DNA of 64,000 bases. It comes from Triatoma infestans (Eukaryota; Arthropoda; Insecta; Hemiptera; Reduviidae). Where the stretch lies: contig JAAEAF010004375.1 of NCBI GenBank assembly GCA_011037195.1, forward strand, positions 17,746 to 81,745, read 5' to 3'. The translations under genes and the position numbers were made by a program. This document shows positions 22,611 through 33,628 of the stretch, one piece after another; the stretch's first letter is position 1; each line of letters starts with the position of its first letter. The notes beneath the pieces were generated by a model. The model did no database searches, was not told the origin of the DNA, and worked only from the letters and a program-made list of their open reading frames with translations.

Positions 22611-23075
22611 AGTATTCGTCTGTGGAGAGGGACCGAACCCTAGCTATCCATATAGCTTTGGAACCAAATATTAAATAACATCTTATCTGTCCTGTCTTTC
22701 ATCTTAAGATCTCATCGAGGCATTTGGACGTAGTTACTGCTATGTCTTATTATAGATTGTGGTTTACCAAATTTTTAATGTTCATACAAAGGAGCTTTGT
22801 CACTACACTATTTTTGCAAACACTGGCAGTTGTAGATTGTTGTAGGGGATTATTGCACTGCGACCTCAAAGATCTATTGAGACCCCCGGAGCCTTCTCCA
22901 ATGCACAGCCGGCCTCCAAGTAGCGTTCTCTAGCTTTTAGACAACACTGCCCATCACCAGACAGTGAATTGTAGAGGCTCCTAGAAAGAAAAAATCTATG
23001 GGCAGCATGCTGGATTCGAACACAGGGACTTCCTCGTTGCTAGTCCAGCGCGCTACAACGAGCTAATCTCTTCCT
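22611..23075 (-). repeat. SINE A copy split into two parts
   Basis: The tail-type segment GTGGAGAGGGACCGAACCCT with ATCCATATAGC lies at 22621-22660. The core and tRNA-like head (CGGAGCCTTCTCCAATGCAC to GTCCAGCGCGCTACAACGAG) lie at 22888-23070. About 220 bp of unrelated sequence separates them, so either an insertion or two independent partial copies is present. The B box is recognisable in the minus-strand GTGTTCGAATCC. Confidence 0.55.
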
Positions 23076-24720
23076 TCTCCCTTGGATTTCGCCAATAAAC
23101 TAGGGACGGACACCCTAGTTTGTGTACTGTGTTTGTCCTTGTCTGGAAAGTGTAGAGTGTATGTAGTTTAAGTATATTGTGTACTGTTCTGACGAAGTGC
23201 ATGGAGTACTGAGCTTGGTAACCCGTGGGGTCGCTACTCCCGAAGTAACTGCATACAACAGATACCCCTTGCGGGCAAACACCCGCAGTTATTATGGATA
23301 TAGTTCTTAACAAATTTGTAATTGATCAATTTAAAGTTTCATGATTAGATCTAGTTTTTCTAATCTCCCGCTATTTCATTCCTCTAATTAAAATAATGAC
23401 GAGTAACGCTATAAATATCATTTCTTTTATTCGATAAAAAAGAAAGTCACAAATAGTTATTATATTAGTTTTTTTTTTGTTTTTTTTTTAACTGAAATGG
23501 CTTTTATAAATATCTTTTCTATTTCTCGCTTAAATTTAAGATAAATATCTTTCATATTGTTACAATATTTTCATATAATTCTTTTTCTTTATTTATTTAA
23601 ATTTCAAGTGGAATTTATCACCTTGCCTTACTGGCGGTGGTGGTAGTAGTAATACAATCCTACCAGTAATGTCTGTCTCTAATTCCTTTATATTATTACA
23701 TCATTGTACAAATAAATATTACAAAATTGTTGTATACTAATTTTTCACATCTGTTCATATTGCGTCATCAAAATGTATGAAAGGCCACGCACTCACACAT
23801 AACCATGTTTGCTACTTCGAGTTTTTTTATTTTTTTATTGTTTTATATTATTATAATGGCGCATAGTAACAATGTTTGGAAATTAATTCAGTGACGACTT
23901 GTTTTGTCGATCGGTGTATATATGCGTACTAAAATAAATAAAGTAATGTCTACTTTTTTTTTTAAAGTATTTTATGTACGGATACAGATCAGATAATTGG
24001 AGGCGGATGGTAAATATAATTGATTAAATTTTTAATATTCATCTGTCAAATAAAATTCAAAGCCAAAATAAATAAATAAAATCCAAATACCTAGAATTGA
24101 ATCAAATATCGCTATCACCAGTTCAGTTCAGCAATCATGTCTTCTATGTCTGACGGTGTGTTATCGATGGAATTAGGGTACAAACTGACAGAGAGAGAGC
24201 TCAAACAATTGTAAAGTGGCTTTCAACGAAACAAAAAAATGTTGAACTTTCCTTCTTTTTGATATATAACTTTTTCCAGCTTCCGTTTCTTGAGTCAGAT
24301 CTCTTCTTTTACACCACTTTAGTTTTTTACTGTTGGAATGCCCACAAAATGATTCTAAGCCATGGCGATTCAGCAAGACATTTTTTTGTTCTGAGCAAAT
24401 TCCTTTCATGTCTTCCTATTTTCCCTTAGATTTGCTCATCGCCTTGATCTTCATTTTATTCTTGACCGGCTAGGATTCCAAAATTTGGAGAATTTGCACC
24501 ACTATTTCATCACTCGTTTAATCTTTATCGGTTTATGGCGTAAGAAGCTTGTCTTTCATCTATGATTCTTCCCTATACGAGGGAGAAGGACTAGCAATTT
24601 CTACAGGAATCTCAGTCTAACAATATGAACAGCATTTGCATTACATCTCCCACATTTACGTGTGTAAACACATAGGGCCTGCAGAGATCTTTGATATGTG
24701 CAACTATTTCGGTTGGAAGA
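23076..24720. other. Intronic sequence, no recognised feature
   Basis: AT-rich with GGTGGTGGTAGTAG at about 23635. A short minus-strand open frame at about 24173-24409 is lysine/arginine-rich but has no domain I can name; it may be a transposase remnant. Confidence 0.35.
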
Positions 24721-24721
24721 G

Positions 24722-24895
24722 TTAAAGCGTTTAGCTCAGTAGTAAGTAAACCGCTGGACCCCACGCAAAGATCACGGATTCGAGTCCAAAAGTGACTGCT
24801 CTTAGTATTTCTCTTCTTCGAAACCTCTAAAACTCACTGCCAGTGATGGGCAATGTTGTCTTCTGTAACGAGAGCCTACCAGTGAACTAAGAAGG
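24722..24895 (+). repeat. SINE A copy, plus strand, diverged
   Basis: TTTAGCTCAGTAGTAAG forms the A box and GGATTCGAGTCC the B box. The core follows in shortened, mutated form (AACTCACTGCCAGTGATGGG and CTTCTGTAACGAGAG). It ends near GAACTAAGAAGGTTTTGGCG without a clear A-rich tail. One of only two plus-strand members. Confidence 0.65.
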
Positions 24896-25267
24896 TTTTG
24901 GCGGACAAAATAGATCTTTTAGGTTGCGATAGAATTCGCTTTATCCCCATTTCCTCTACCTCCAACAGCCATGATTTTTATCCTATTCTACTTACAGTTG
25001 TTACTGTCTTTTGCCATTTTTTAAGTAATCTCATTATTTTTGCAGGCTTTTACAAATCTTCATCATTTTTTTTTTTTACTCTGGAACAGAGAATGATATA
25101 TGTCAAAAATGGAAAAAGAACGAACTTAAAAATAATAAAAAAAAAACATACAATAATTCAGATTGCATACTTTAATTTTATCTTTTTTCCAAACAAGTTT
25201 AATTTTATTCATTAATTTTTCAAAGGTTGGAGAAAGTTGAGAGAATTAATAATAATTAAAAAAAAAA

Positions 25268-25677
25268 GAAACTGATGCGAAACATTCACACGGCTTTCTC
25301 TTACTCCACTTTTACATAGTTTTGTGTAATAATTTATTTTTTATTTATATGGTTATTATTTAGTTACAAATTTTATATAGAATTGAAAAATTTATTTATG
25401 TATATCCGAAATATAAGATAAAGCCGTACTTCCGGTATTATATAATAACCTATTTCCGTCTGGGTACTACTAATCTTCCCATCTGACATGAAGATTTCTG
25501 ACAAATCTATTAATCGGAAAATAGCAACTTTACTGAATATTTTTTTTTTTTTTTTCTAGAAAACGGCCTCAACGGATTTTCTTTAAACTTCATATATATT
25601 ATTATCTATATACATAAATACCTACCACTTTTAAAATTTAAAATATTTCCCCGTGAAAGTTTATTTTTTGTGTGTTC
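25268..25677 (+). mobile_element. TIR15 copy, left part
   Basis: Head ACTGATGCGAAACATTC, then CACACGGCTTTCTCTTACTC at 25268. The interior then matches opposite-orientation modules (AACTTTACTGAATATT, GATTTTCTTTAAACTTCATA), as in the second subfamily. It appears to be interrupted by the solo LTR at 25678, and the likely other end is at about 26736-26752. Confidence 0.5.
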
Positions 25678-26381
25678 TGTAACGACATAAGGTCATAGCA
25701 ATGTCAAAGTGGTTCCAGCCAGCTGCTATCTTCACAAAGGATGGCAGGAATAAAAGATAATTTATATTTAGTGGCCTAGCCGGCCGCTGTCTTCAAGACA
25801 AGGCCGCGGCCAAACAAACAAAACCAAGGGTCAATACTTTACATCAAAGCAAGCACCGATAAAGCTGGCCACTGACCTAAATCGCTGGACACCGAACTAA
25901 CCAAGGTCGCACACTAGGAGAGATGTCTTGGTGTGAGTGTTGATAACACTAATATAAACTTCGCCCCATTGGAAGAGGGGATTATTATACATCAGTACGT
26001 CAGTAGATCATCATACACCAATACGCCATTAGATTAATATACATTATTATACACGATTATTATACGGGTACATCATTATACGAGCAGCAGTTCCGCGTCC
26101 CTATACAGGTTTTACTTATACTTATTCTTCATAATTGTGCATCTTAGTTTATTTATTTTAATCATCTTAAATTATTTGTTATTTTAACCTTAAATTATCT
26201 AAGTATTTCATGTTAATAGTTACCATTTCTCACATTTAAATTATTATAAAAATATAGTCTATTTTTATAAATTCAGTGTTAGTAATTCGAGCTCTAACTT
26301 CCAAAATCTCTAAACTAACTTCCGCCCTCTTCAAGACTCCTACTACATACCACAGGAATCACAATAAACGATTCCACTACA
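25678..26381 (-). mobile_element. Solo LTR, second copy, with 4-bp target duplication GTTC
   Basis: Reads TGTAGTGGAATCG...GTCGTTACA on the minus strand. GTTC flanks it on both sides (25674-25677 and 26382-26385). It is the same LTR family as 12919-13753 in the opposite orientation, shorter by about 130 bp, with deletions in the GC-rich second half. It also has an added ATTATAC-rich patch at 25980-26080. No internal retrotransposon sequence remains next to it. Confidence 0.8.
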
Positions 26382-26755
26382 GTTCTGAGGGAGCATAGCT
26401 TTTCGCTTTGCTCTAAAGTGACTCTCCAATATAATGTTTAGTTTTACTATCTACATTATAATCCATACTAATTTATATTAGAATCACTGATAGAATTCCA
26501 AATTTGAAAATAAAACCGGTTGACCAGATGTCCACTTTACTAAATAGGTTTTTGAGTTTTGGAAATTTTCTCAAAAACGGCTGCAAAGATATTATTTTCT
26601 AAACTTGGAATACTTAACAACACAGATACAAACTTATCATCACTATTAATTGATACATTTTATTTTAAAAAAAATTGTTTTTTAGAGGGAGGTTTTTAGG
26701 GGGGGATTTGGTCAATTAATTAAATTGTTTTAATTATTGGAGTAAGAGAAAATCA
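26382..26755. mobile_element. TIR15 copy, right part
   Basis: Opposite-orientation module text (AAAACCGGTTGACCAGATGT at 26513, TTCTCAAAAACGGCTGCAAA at 26568) runs to GGAGTAAGAGAAAATC at about 26738. With 25268-25677 it would make one copy of about 780 bp split by the solo LTR. Confidence 0.45.
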
Positions 26756-27651
26756 AGGCGGGGGGGGGGGTTTAAGTAGTAAATAAATACATCCCAGATT
26801 TTTTTTTGGAATTAATTTAAGAAAATGCAACATTAAATTGAGCGTAAAACATTCCTTTGTTATTTTTTTTCGTGTTTTTTTATGTTTTTTTTTTTTTAAA
26901 TTTTAAACAAGAGAATTTTAATTAAGATGATTACTTTATTATAGTTATTAAATTTATAATTAGATAAATTGTTGCTTCATTGTTTACAAATTAGGATACA
27001 TAATGTAAAAAAAATAAAATAAATAAATAAATTAACAAAAACAAAAAAAAAATAAAGACAAAAATGTACACGTTGCACATATGGAATTCTAAAGTTCATT
27101 CAAGTCTTAGTGAATATTTTTAAATTACTTGAAACAACAGAGAGAGAGAGTGAGAGAGAGAGAATACAGTATGCCATTGTTTTTCCAATTGTGTATTAAC
27201 TTTGAATGTTAATGCTGTCATTAGCGGACGAGAAGCGTTCTTTTTTAATATACACAATCATAAAACATGCGAGCACGCACAAAATTACAATGTACTATAT
27301 ACTCGTATACCACATACAACTGTTTGAGTGAGATGTGGAATTCATATATGCACGTATTTTATATATATATATATATATACTTGAACACCTTTGCCCCCAC
27401 ACATTTCCTTTTTTGACTTTTTCACACTGTTGGCTGTTGGTTTTAAAGGCGTGCCATTAATACATTAATACATATATATACATATTATATTGAATCGTAT
27501 ATCTTTACAATTTAAGTTAATATGTAATAGATTTTATCGTAATATCAATTTAACTGATCTTAATTTTTTTCTTGAATAAGTTATTTCCTAAAGAGATAAA
27601 TTTTATTTATAATTTCTGTCAGTTTGGTTTTATAAGAAAAAAGAAAAAAAA
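26756..27651. other. AT-rich intronic sequence with microsatellites
   Basis: Holds a G tract (26760-26770), a (GA)n run (27128-27163) and a (TA)n run (27358-27380). Nothing coding is recognised. Confidence 0.5.
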
Positions 27652-27843
27652 TCTGGTGTGAAACACTCACATCTTTCTGTTACTGCTATATTTTTCTCCT
27701 TGCAAGGGGAATTATTGTAATCGTGTCAAATTTTCGACATCAAACTTTCACCGGAAATACACGTTTTGAGGTCCCATGAGTCCAAAAAAGTGTCTTTAGA
27801 AAATAGTCTCTCTCTTTCTCTATGCGTGTGGTGTATGTGTGCC

Positions 27844-27899
<56 letters not shown>

Positions 27900-28075
27900 G
27901 AACAGCATAGCTCAAAAACGAAAAATCGCAGTAACTTCAAACTTGTATTTCCGTTTAGGCATCATCATGGTATCCGACCGTGTAGGTTATCTGTCAAAAT
28001 TCCTCGACCGGAAGAACTTTTTTTTATGTTCTTGTGATTTTCTCAAAAATGGCTCCAACGAATTTGATGACTTTT
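27652..28075. mobile_element. Chimeric TIR15: head joined to a reversed tail
   Basis: TCTGGTGTGAAACACTCACA at 27652 is the plus-strand head. Within 60 bp it is followed by the reversed terminal unit: GTAATCGTGTCAAATTTTCG, ACCGGAAATACACG, GTCCCATGAGTCC, then a long GT repeat (27847-27888). It continues through CATAGCTCAAAAACG and CTTCCGG-side text to CTCAAAAATGGCTCCAACG. The first modules are absent. So the ends have been rejoined in an orientation not seen in the standard copies. A SINE follows immediately. Confidence 0.65.
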
Positions 28076-28310
28076 TTTTTTTTTTTTTAAATTTACGGCG
28101 CATCAACATCTTTGGTCATTGGCGCCCGGAGCCTTCTCAGTGCATTGCCAGACTCCGGACGACAACATAAACTCTCGTTTATGACAACACTGGATAGACT
28201 CTCGTTACAGACAACACTGTCCATCACCGAACAGTGAGCTGCAGAGGCTTCTAGGAAGAAAAAATCTAAGGGTAGCACAGCTGGACTCGAACCCGGGTCC
28301 TCCGCGTCGG
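28076..28310 (-). repeat. SINE A copy inserted in TIR15, 5' end missing
   Basis: A 3' tail of about 18 bases (T on the plus strand) followed by AAATTTACGGCGCATCAACA, GGCGCCCGGAGCCTTCTCAG and the core. The core includes an extra partial duplication, because the ACAACACTG text appears twice. The B box (CGGGTTCGAGTCC on the minus strand) is present, but the A box is cut off. The tail lies on the left, so transcription was on the minus strand. Confidence 0.7.
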
Positions 28311-28616
28311 ACCAGAAACAATTTTATTTAAACTTACAACATAAATTTTTATATTTTTCCTAATAGTGTTAATAATTATTGGAGAAATCTTAATATTCAA
28401 TATGAGAGCAGAGTATATTTACAAATCTTATGTTTTTGGAGGCAATAGTTTGTTTGGGCAAAACGGGACTCCAAATGTAAAAATAAACCTTTTGTTTTAT
28501 AAGTCAAATGAAATATTATAATGAAGGATAATTTATTTAATAAACTTCTTGAAAGACTCTTTTCTTTTATCTTCTTAGGTTTTCTTAATTGTTTTATAAA
28601 TAATATAATGTTGTAA
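28311..28616. other. AT-rich intronic sequence
   Basis: No feature recognised. Confidence 0.4.
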
Positions 28617-28861
28617 ATTGGATTTGAGGTTGGTCATATAAAAGAACTCTTTTTAAATTTCTACCTACGTTTTGGCAAATAAATTGCCTTCTTCAGGGTA
28701 AAAATTTTCAAAACTTGGTGATGGTATGTCACAGGTTAAACTAGATTAATTACTACTGGAATTCTAACTGAAAATTTTTACCCTGAAGAGGGCAATAAAT
28801 TTGCCGAAACGTCGTGTAGAAATTTAAAAAAAGTTCTTTTGTAATGACCGAACCTCAACAT
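28617..28861. repeat. Imperfect inverted repeat with about 92-nt arms
   Basis: The left arm, 28617-28709, and the right arm, 28770-28861, are inverted copies with scattered mismatches. Matching blocks include AAAAGAACT, TTTAAATTTCTAC and CTTCAGGGTAAAAATTTTC. A 60-bp spacer separates them. The arms contain CCTGAAGAGGGCAATAAATT followed by TGCCGAAACG, a motif of the GAAGA..GCCGAAACG type often seen near retroelement ends. A transcript would fold into a long hairpin. Confidence 0.7.
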
Positions 28862-29644
28862 CTAATTTTCAACATTGAATACAGCGGTCGTAACGAACAC
28901 TAAAAAATAATATAATATTCTTTATTGTACGTCCAATACATATTTACATAATAAATTAGAGTGCCAGAAAAGGATCTATAACTCTAACTGAGATTCAAAA
29001 TAAAAGAGTAAGCAAGGCTATTCCAATATTAGGAAAAGCACGAACAAAATAAGATTAAAAGTGAATTTTAGATAAAAACTTAGCTACTTAAGATATACTT
29101 AATTCTTTTATGTTTTTAATGGATATTTACATTATACACACCTATATTTTTAATTAATCATTGTTACTTATTTCTGAGTTTAAGAAAAATCTTTCTGTCG
29201 CTTGTTTTCTTTTATAAAAATTTATTCTATTTATTGGATATTTGTACAATTATTTTTTTTTAAACAGTTATTCGTATCATAATTCGTATCCAGATTATAC
29301 AACTACTATAAAGTGGCAATAATTTTGGGTTTGTGTAATTCAGTAAGAAAGAGCATGATATACATGGGCCGCCATTAAGTCTACTACCATTGGGTACTTA
29401 AAGTGGATGAACCTAAACAACACTGTGTGGTGTGGTGTTGTTAGTGTATATATACATGACCCTGCAAGATCTGACAGACTCCCGCTACATCCACCTGCCT
29501 TTCCTCTTCTCATATACCGTTAAGTTTTATATTTTTTGGGACGTTTCAAAATTCATTCCCTATTTTTATTTACATTGACTTTTCCATTAATCTTAACTTT
29601 TTCATTTTTTTTTTTTTATTTTTATTTAATATCAAAACAAAAAA
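28862..29644. other. AT-rich intronic sequence with a small mixed-composition patch
   Basis: The patch at about 29365-29520 is less AT-rich and does not resemble any repeat here. It has no exon signals I can defend. Confidence 0.35.
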
Positions 29645-30634
29645 TCTGGTGTGAAACACTCACACAACTTTCTCTTACTCCTGTTCTCAAAATTATAATT
29701 GACAAATTTTATAGTTTGTGTACCAAATTTAACGAAATTCTTCGAAAACGGAAAAAACTGTTCAGTAAAAGCGCACTTCCGGTTTACTAAATTTCTTAAA
29801 ACTGGAATTTTGGCCATCTATTTATTTCTAATTAATTTTGTTTGGATAGAATTGTATAAGCAACTGTCATAGCACTTTAGAGAAAAACTTAACCCCACCC
29901 CTCTCCTAAAAGTGCCCTTAAATGAATTTTCCCAGAGAAATGTTTTAAATAAAAGTTGTAGATCTCTGCTTGTTTTGTTTATATACGAAGTTTCAAAAAA
30001 ATCGTAGGAGCCATTTTTGTGAAAATTTTGAAAAAGAGAATAAATCATTTAGTAAAGTGGTAAAGTAAACGTACTTCCGGTTATCCGATTTTTTTTAAAC
30101 TCGGAATTTCAACAACATATTTAATTCTAATCAACATTATTTAGATGATAAAATTGTCTAATAAACTGAAATAGCACTTCAGATGGAAACCTAACCCCAC
30201 CCCTCCCCCAAAAGTGCCCTTCAATGCATTTTTCCGGAGAAATGTCTCAAATAAAAGTTGTAGCTCATTGTATGTGTAGTTGATATACCAAGTTTAAAAA
30301 AAATCGTCGGAGCTGTTTTTGAAAAAATCGCAAACAAGTAAAAAATTCAACTAGTAAAGTGATACTTCCGGTTGAGGAATTTTGACAGATAACGTACTGT
30401 CAGATCCCATGGTGATAACTAAACGGAATATTAAGTTTCAACTTTCTACGGTTTTTCATTTTTGAGCTATGCTGTTCACATACATACATACATTCATACA
30501 CACACAGACCATTTGTTAAAAACCACTTTTTTGGACTGAGGGGACCTCAAAACGGATATTTCCGGTGAAAACTCGATATCGAAAATTTGACACGATTACA
30601 ATACTTCCTCTTACTAGGAGTAAGAGAAAGTAAA
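29645..30634 (+). mobile_element. TIR15 repeat, best preserved full-length copy
   Basis: Both ends are canonical: TCTGGTGTGAAACACTCACA with ACTTTCTCTTACTCC, and CTTCCTCTTACTAGGAGTAA with GAGAAAGT. Two full modules and the terminal unit are present, about 990 bp, closely matching the copy at 613-1600 throughout. The first module has CACTTTAGAGAAAAAC and CCCACCCCTCTCC; the second has GATGGAAACCTAACCCC and CCTCCCCCAAAAG. It makes a good reference sequence for the family. There are no ORFs beyond short random frames. Confidence 0.85.
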
Positions 30635-30689
30635 AATTATAAACATATGGTTGGATAGTTAGGTCATTTTATTTAGAAAAAAAAAAAAT

Positions 30690-30900
30690 CTGGTGTGAAA
30701 TAATCACACAGCTTTCTGTTATTTTTGTCAATATAATTATATTATATAAAATGATATATTTTTTTTTAAAACTTAAAATTTTGCTCAATTGTTAGATATA
30801 GCGGTGGGGGGGGAAGTACCTAACTAACCAAGTTATCGAAGTGATTACATTGTAGTGCAGAAGAGAATATTAAACTAACAACTGCAGAACTATCTAAAAT
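30690..30900 (+). mobile_element. TIR15 head fragment of the second subfamily
   Basis: TCTGGTGTGAAATAATCACA and CAGCTTTCTGTTA begin the copy. The text after about 30720 resembles the copies starting at 56563 and ending at 45055 (GGCGGGG..AAGTACCT, ACATTGTAGTG) rather than the standard modules. No tail was found. Confidence 0.5.
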
Positions 30901-31695
30901 CTAATGCATTAAATAACACAGTATTAGCAATATCCATTCGCTAATTTAATGAAGTACTATTTAATATCCTTTGCGCAATTTTGATTTTATGAAATTTTCC
31001 TCATAAATCTGGCTCATTACACTTTTGAAAATTTAACTTTGTATTAATTTATTACATATTATTATCTATCTACTCGCCAACTACGTGTTTGGCCATCATC
31101 AGTATTTGGGTACAGGTTTTCTATGACTAGAGTAAAAACATACTCCCATCTTTGCTAGCACTAAATTCGATATGCTGATACAATTATTAAATAACATTAC
31201 AATCACATTTGAATTATATTTCTATGAGTAATTTTCTTTATAGAACCGAGTAAATCAATATTATACTTTAGGTAAATAGAATCCAAGAAAAACACCCTTT
31301 ATGTAATACGCCTAATAATTGTGACATTCAATAACATTATGCCAGGCCCGCAAAACAGATAAGTAATTTCGGTTTAATGAAGAGAGGGCACATTATTATT
31401 TTTTACTTTTTTTTTATTTCTTACGTATTGTTTCTTGGATAAATTCTTAAAAAATCTTCTCATTTGTTTAAAATCGTACTTTTACGCAATATTAATTCCT
31501 ACGTATTTCTAATTCCTAGGTATGAATGAAAAGTGTCTGAAGTATTATTTATAAAACCATGAAATCTCATTAATTTGCTAAGTGTTTCTACACAGTTAGT
31601 ATTTACAAGTGGCGAATTTTTGTGTTCTACTTTGTAATGAATGAAAACAAAAATGACAGCAAAATTAGTCTCTGTTGTGTTAAAAGAAAAAAAAA
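30901..31695. other. AT-rich intronic sequence
   Basis: A short GGCCATCATCAG piece at 31091-31103 recalls the Penelope-like motif. Nothing else recognised. Confidence 0.35.
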
Positions 31696-32490
31696 TCTGG
31701 TGTGATACACTCACACAACTTTCTCTTACTCTAAGTTTTCAAAATTGTAATTGACAAATTTTTTTAGTGAAACTTGGAATTTTGGCCATCTTTTTATTTC
31801 TAATTAATTTTGTTTGAATAGTAGAATTATATAATCAACTATGATAGCACTTTAGAGAAAAACATAACCCTACAGAGCTCGGAGAAATGTATCAAAGAAA
31901 AGTTGTAGCTCTTTATATGTGTAATTTGCATTCTTCTATGTGTAATTTGAAAATCGTTGGAGTCGTTTTTGAGAAAAAAAACAGAAAACTGAAAAATACA
32001 TTTCAGTAAAAACGTACATCCGGTCATACGATTTTTTTCAAACTCGGAATTTCAACAACATATTTAATTCTAATTAATATTATTTAGACGACAGAATTAT
32101 AAGTAGACTGAAATAGCACTTCTACCCCCCAACAACCCCATAAAAGTGCCCTTAAATGAATTTTTCTAGAGAAATGTTTCAAATAAAAGTTGTAGATCTT
32201 TGCATGTGTAGTTGATATATCAAATTTTAAGAAAATCGTAGGAGCCATTTTTATGAAAATCGCAAAAAAGTGGAAAAAAACTATTGAGTAAAGTGGTACT
32301 TCCGGTTGAGGAATTTTGACAGATAAATTTTGAGCTATGCTGTTTTACATACATACACACACAGACCATTTTCTAAAAACCACTTTTTTGGACTCAGGGG
32401 ACCTCAAAACGAATATTTCCGGTGAAAACTCGATGTCGAAAATTTGATACGATTACAATACTTCCTCTTACTTAGGGAGTAAGAGAAAGT
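31696..32490 (+). mobile_element. TIR15 copy with internal deletions
   Basis: Head TCTGGTGTGATACACTC and tail AGGGAGTAAGAGAAAGT. About 200 bp are missing compared with the full form, removed around 31770 and 32330, where module text jumps. The copy ends only about 140 bp upstream of the cv-2-like exon, so repeats of this family come very close to the exon without touching its acceptor. Confidence 0.75.
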
Positions 32491-32631
32491 GAAAAATCTA
32501 TTAAATAAGAAACTTTTGCATTTCTTCATTGAATGCTATACTATATTTTGACCATAATTGATTTCCTTCAGTAAATAATATCAATAAACATTGAAAAATA
32601 ATAAATACAATTTTCTTTTTTCTTCCCCCAG

Positions 32632-32717
32632 GTAAACGAGAGGAATGTAACAATGAAGGCGAGGTGGTCATCGTGGACACAATTAAGGATATTAAATGTT
32701 TCACCTGTATATGCAAA
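32632..32717 (+). CDS. cv-2: Internal coding exon, first VWC domain of a BMPER / Crossveinless-2-like protein
   Basis: This 86-nt exon is preceded by a pyrimidine-rich tract ending in CCCCCAG and followed by the donor GTGAGT. It starts with two bases of a split codon (phase 1 in) and ends on a codon boundary. The 28 full codons read KREECNNEGEVV, then IVDTIKDIKCFTCICK. The order C-x-NEGEV, then I-x-D, then C-x2-C-x-C matches the start of the first von Willebrand factor C domain of BMPER/Crossveinless-2. That secreted protein binds BMP ligands outside the cell and tunes BMP signalling, for example in insect wing crossveins. The rest of the VWC domain should come from a phase-0 exon downstream; I did not find it here, so the following intron probably runs past the window end, over 31 kb. 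It is the only segment with exon-like borders and conserved protein chemistry. Another VWC protein (chordin or kielin type) is possible but fits the NEGEV motif less well. Confidence 0.72.
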
Positions 32718-33628
32718 GTGAGTATCAATATCTTATTTGTATTTCTATTAATCAGACATGTTTTTTTTTTGTTTTTTTTTACGTATTGAATTAATTAATC
32801 TAATAAACAATATAAATATCTTGTGGACGAATGTTGATATCTTGTATCTTGTAGGATATAATATACCGAATACGGGGAAAAGATTTTTCCTTATGGAAAT
32901 CAGAATGACAGGAAATTCTCTAGTAATTGTATATCAGCTGTTCATTGACGTTCAGTATTAGGGGTACCTTATCAAAGTACCGTTGTCTTGCGATAAAACA
33001 GAATGCTGTTTTTTGCAGCTCAACAAAGTTGAGCAGCCCCTTTTTATTGTAAGTTCATTCAATAAAATGTTTTCTCTTCTCTGAGGGTGTTGGGGAGGGG
33101 TGAGGGAAGACAGACAAAATTTTAGATCAGAAAATTTACCCTGAATGTATTGATTAAGTAAAACAGAATATTGCAAAGACTTTATATAACTGATTGATCT
33201 AGAAAATGTCTAAGTGTGGTATGGTAATGATGTTTTCTTGATGGTTGTGTGTGCAAGACTGATTCACAGATTTCTCGATAATTGGATGTCGCTAGCGTTT
33301 ATATATGATTCTTAACTTCCCCTACTTCTCCTCCTTCATTTTTCTTCGAGGTGTATCTCGATTTCTCATATGGTTAGAATTTGAGTCGCATGGGAGATAT
33401 GTCACGCATCATGTGACCTATTGAGTGATGTAGCTGTGGACGGTGTCTTATGATTTTGCTGCAAGCAAGAAATGCATGCACCAGCATCGATTACTGCATC
33501 ATTATTATGTCCTTATAAAAAAAAAAGAAGTAAATATTAGTTATTTTTGAAAGGTAATTAATTATTTTTATTTATAAATTCTTAATTTTTTAATGGACTA
33601 TAAATTTATTCAAAACATCACTACCAGG
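32718..33628. other. Intron sequence downstream of the exon
   Basis: After the donor the sequence is AT-rich. I searched for the expected phase-0 continuation of a VWC domain (several Cys codons) and saw none. No repeat ends were recognised here. Confidence 0.4.

Noticed and set aside
24138..24221. Short ATG frame with an acidic, Met/Leu-rich peptide
   Set aside because: Only 25 codons, no upstream or downstream coding support; could not be told from chance.
27847..27888. GT tract as a functional Z-DNA or regulatory signal
   Set aside because: It lies where other TIR15 copies have a short CA/GT tract, so it is best explained as expansion of an element-borne microsatellite.
27766..28170. 134-codon open frame rich in Cys and Val
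   Set aside because: It is translated through a GT microsatellite and TIR15/SINE sequence; the residues are an artefact of the repeat.
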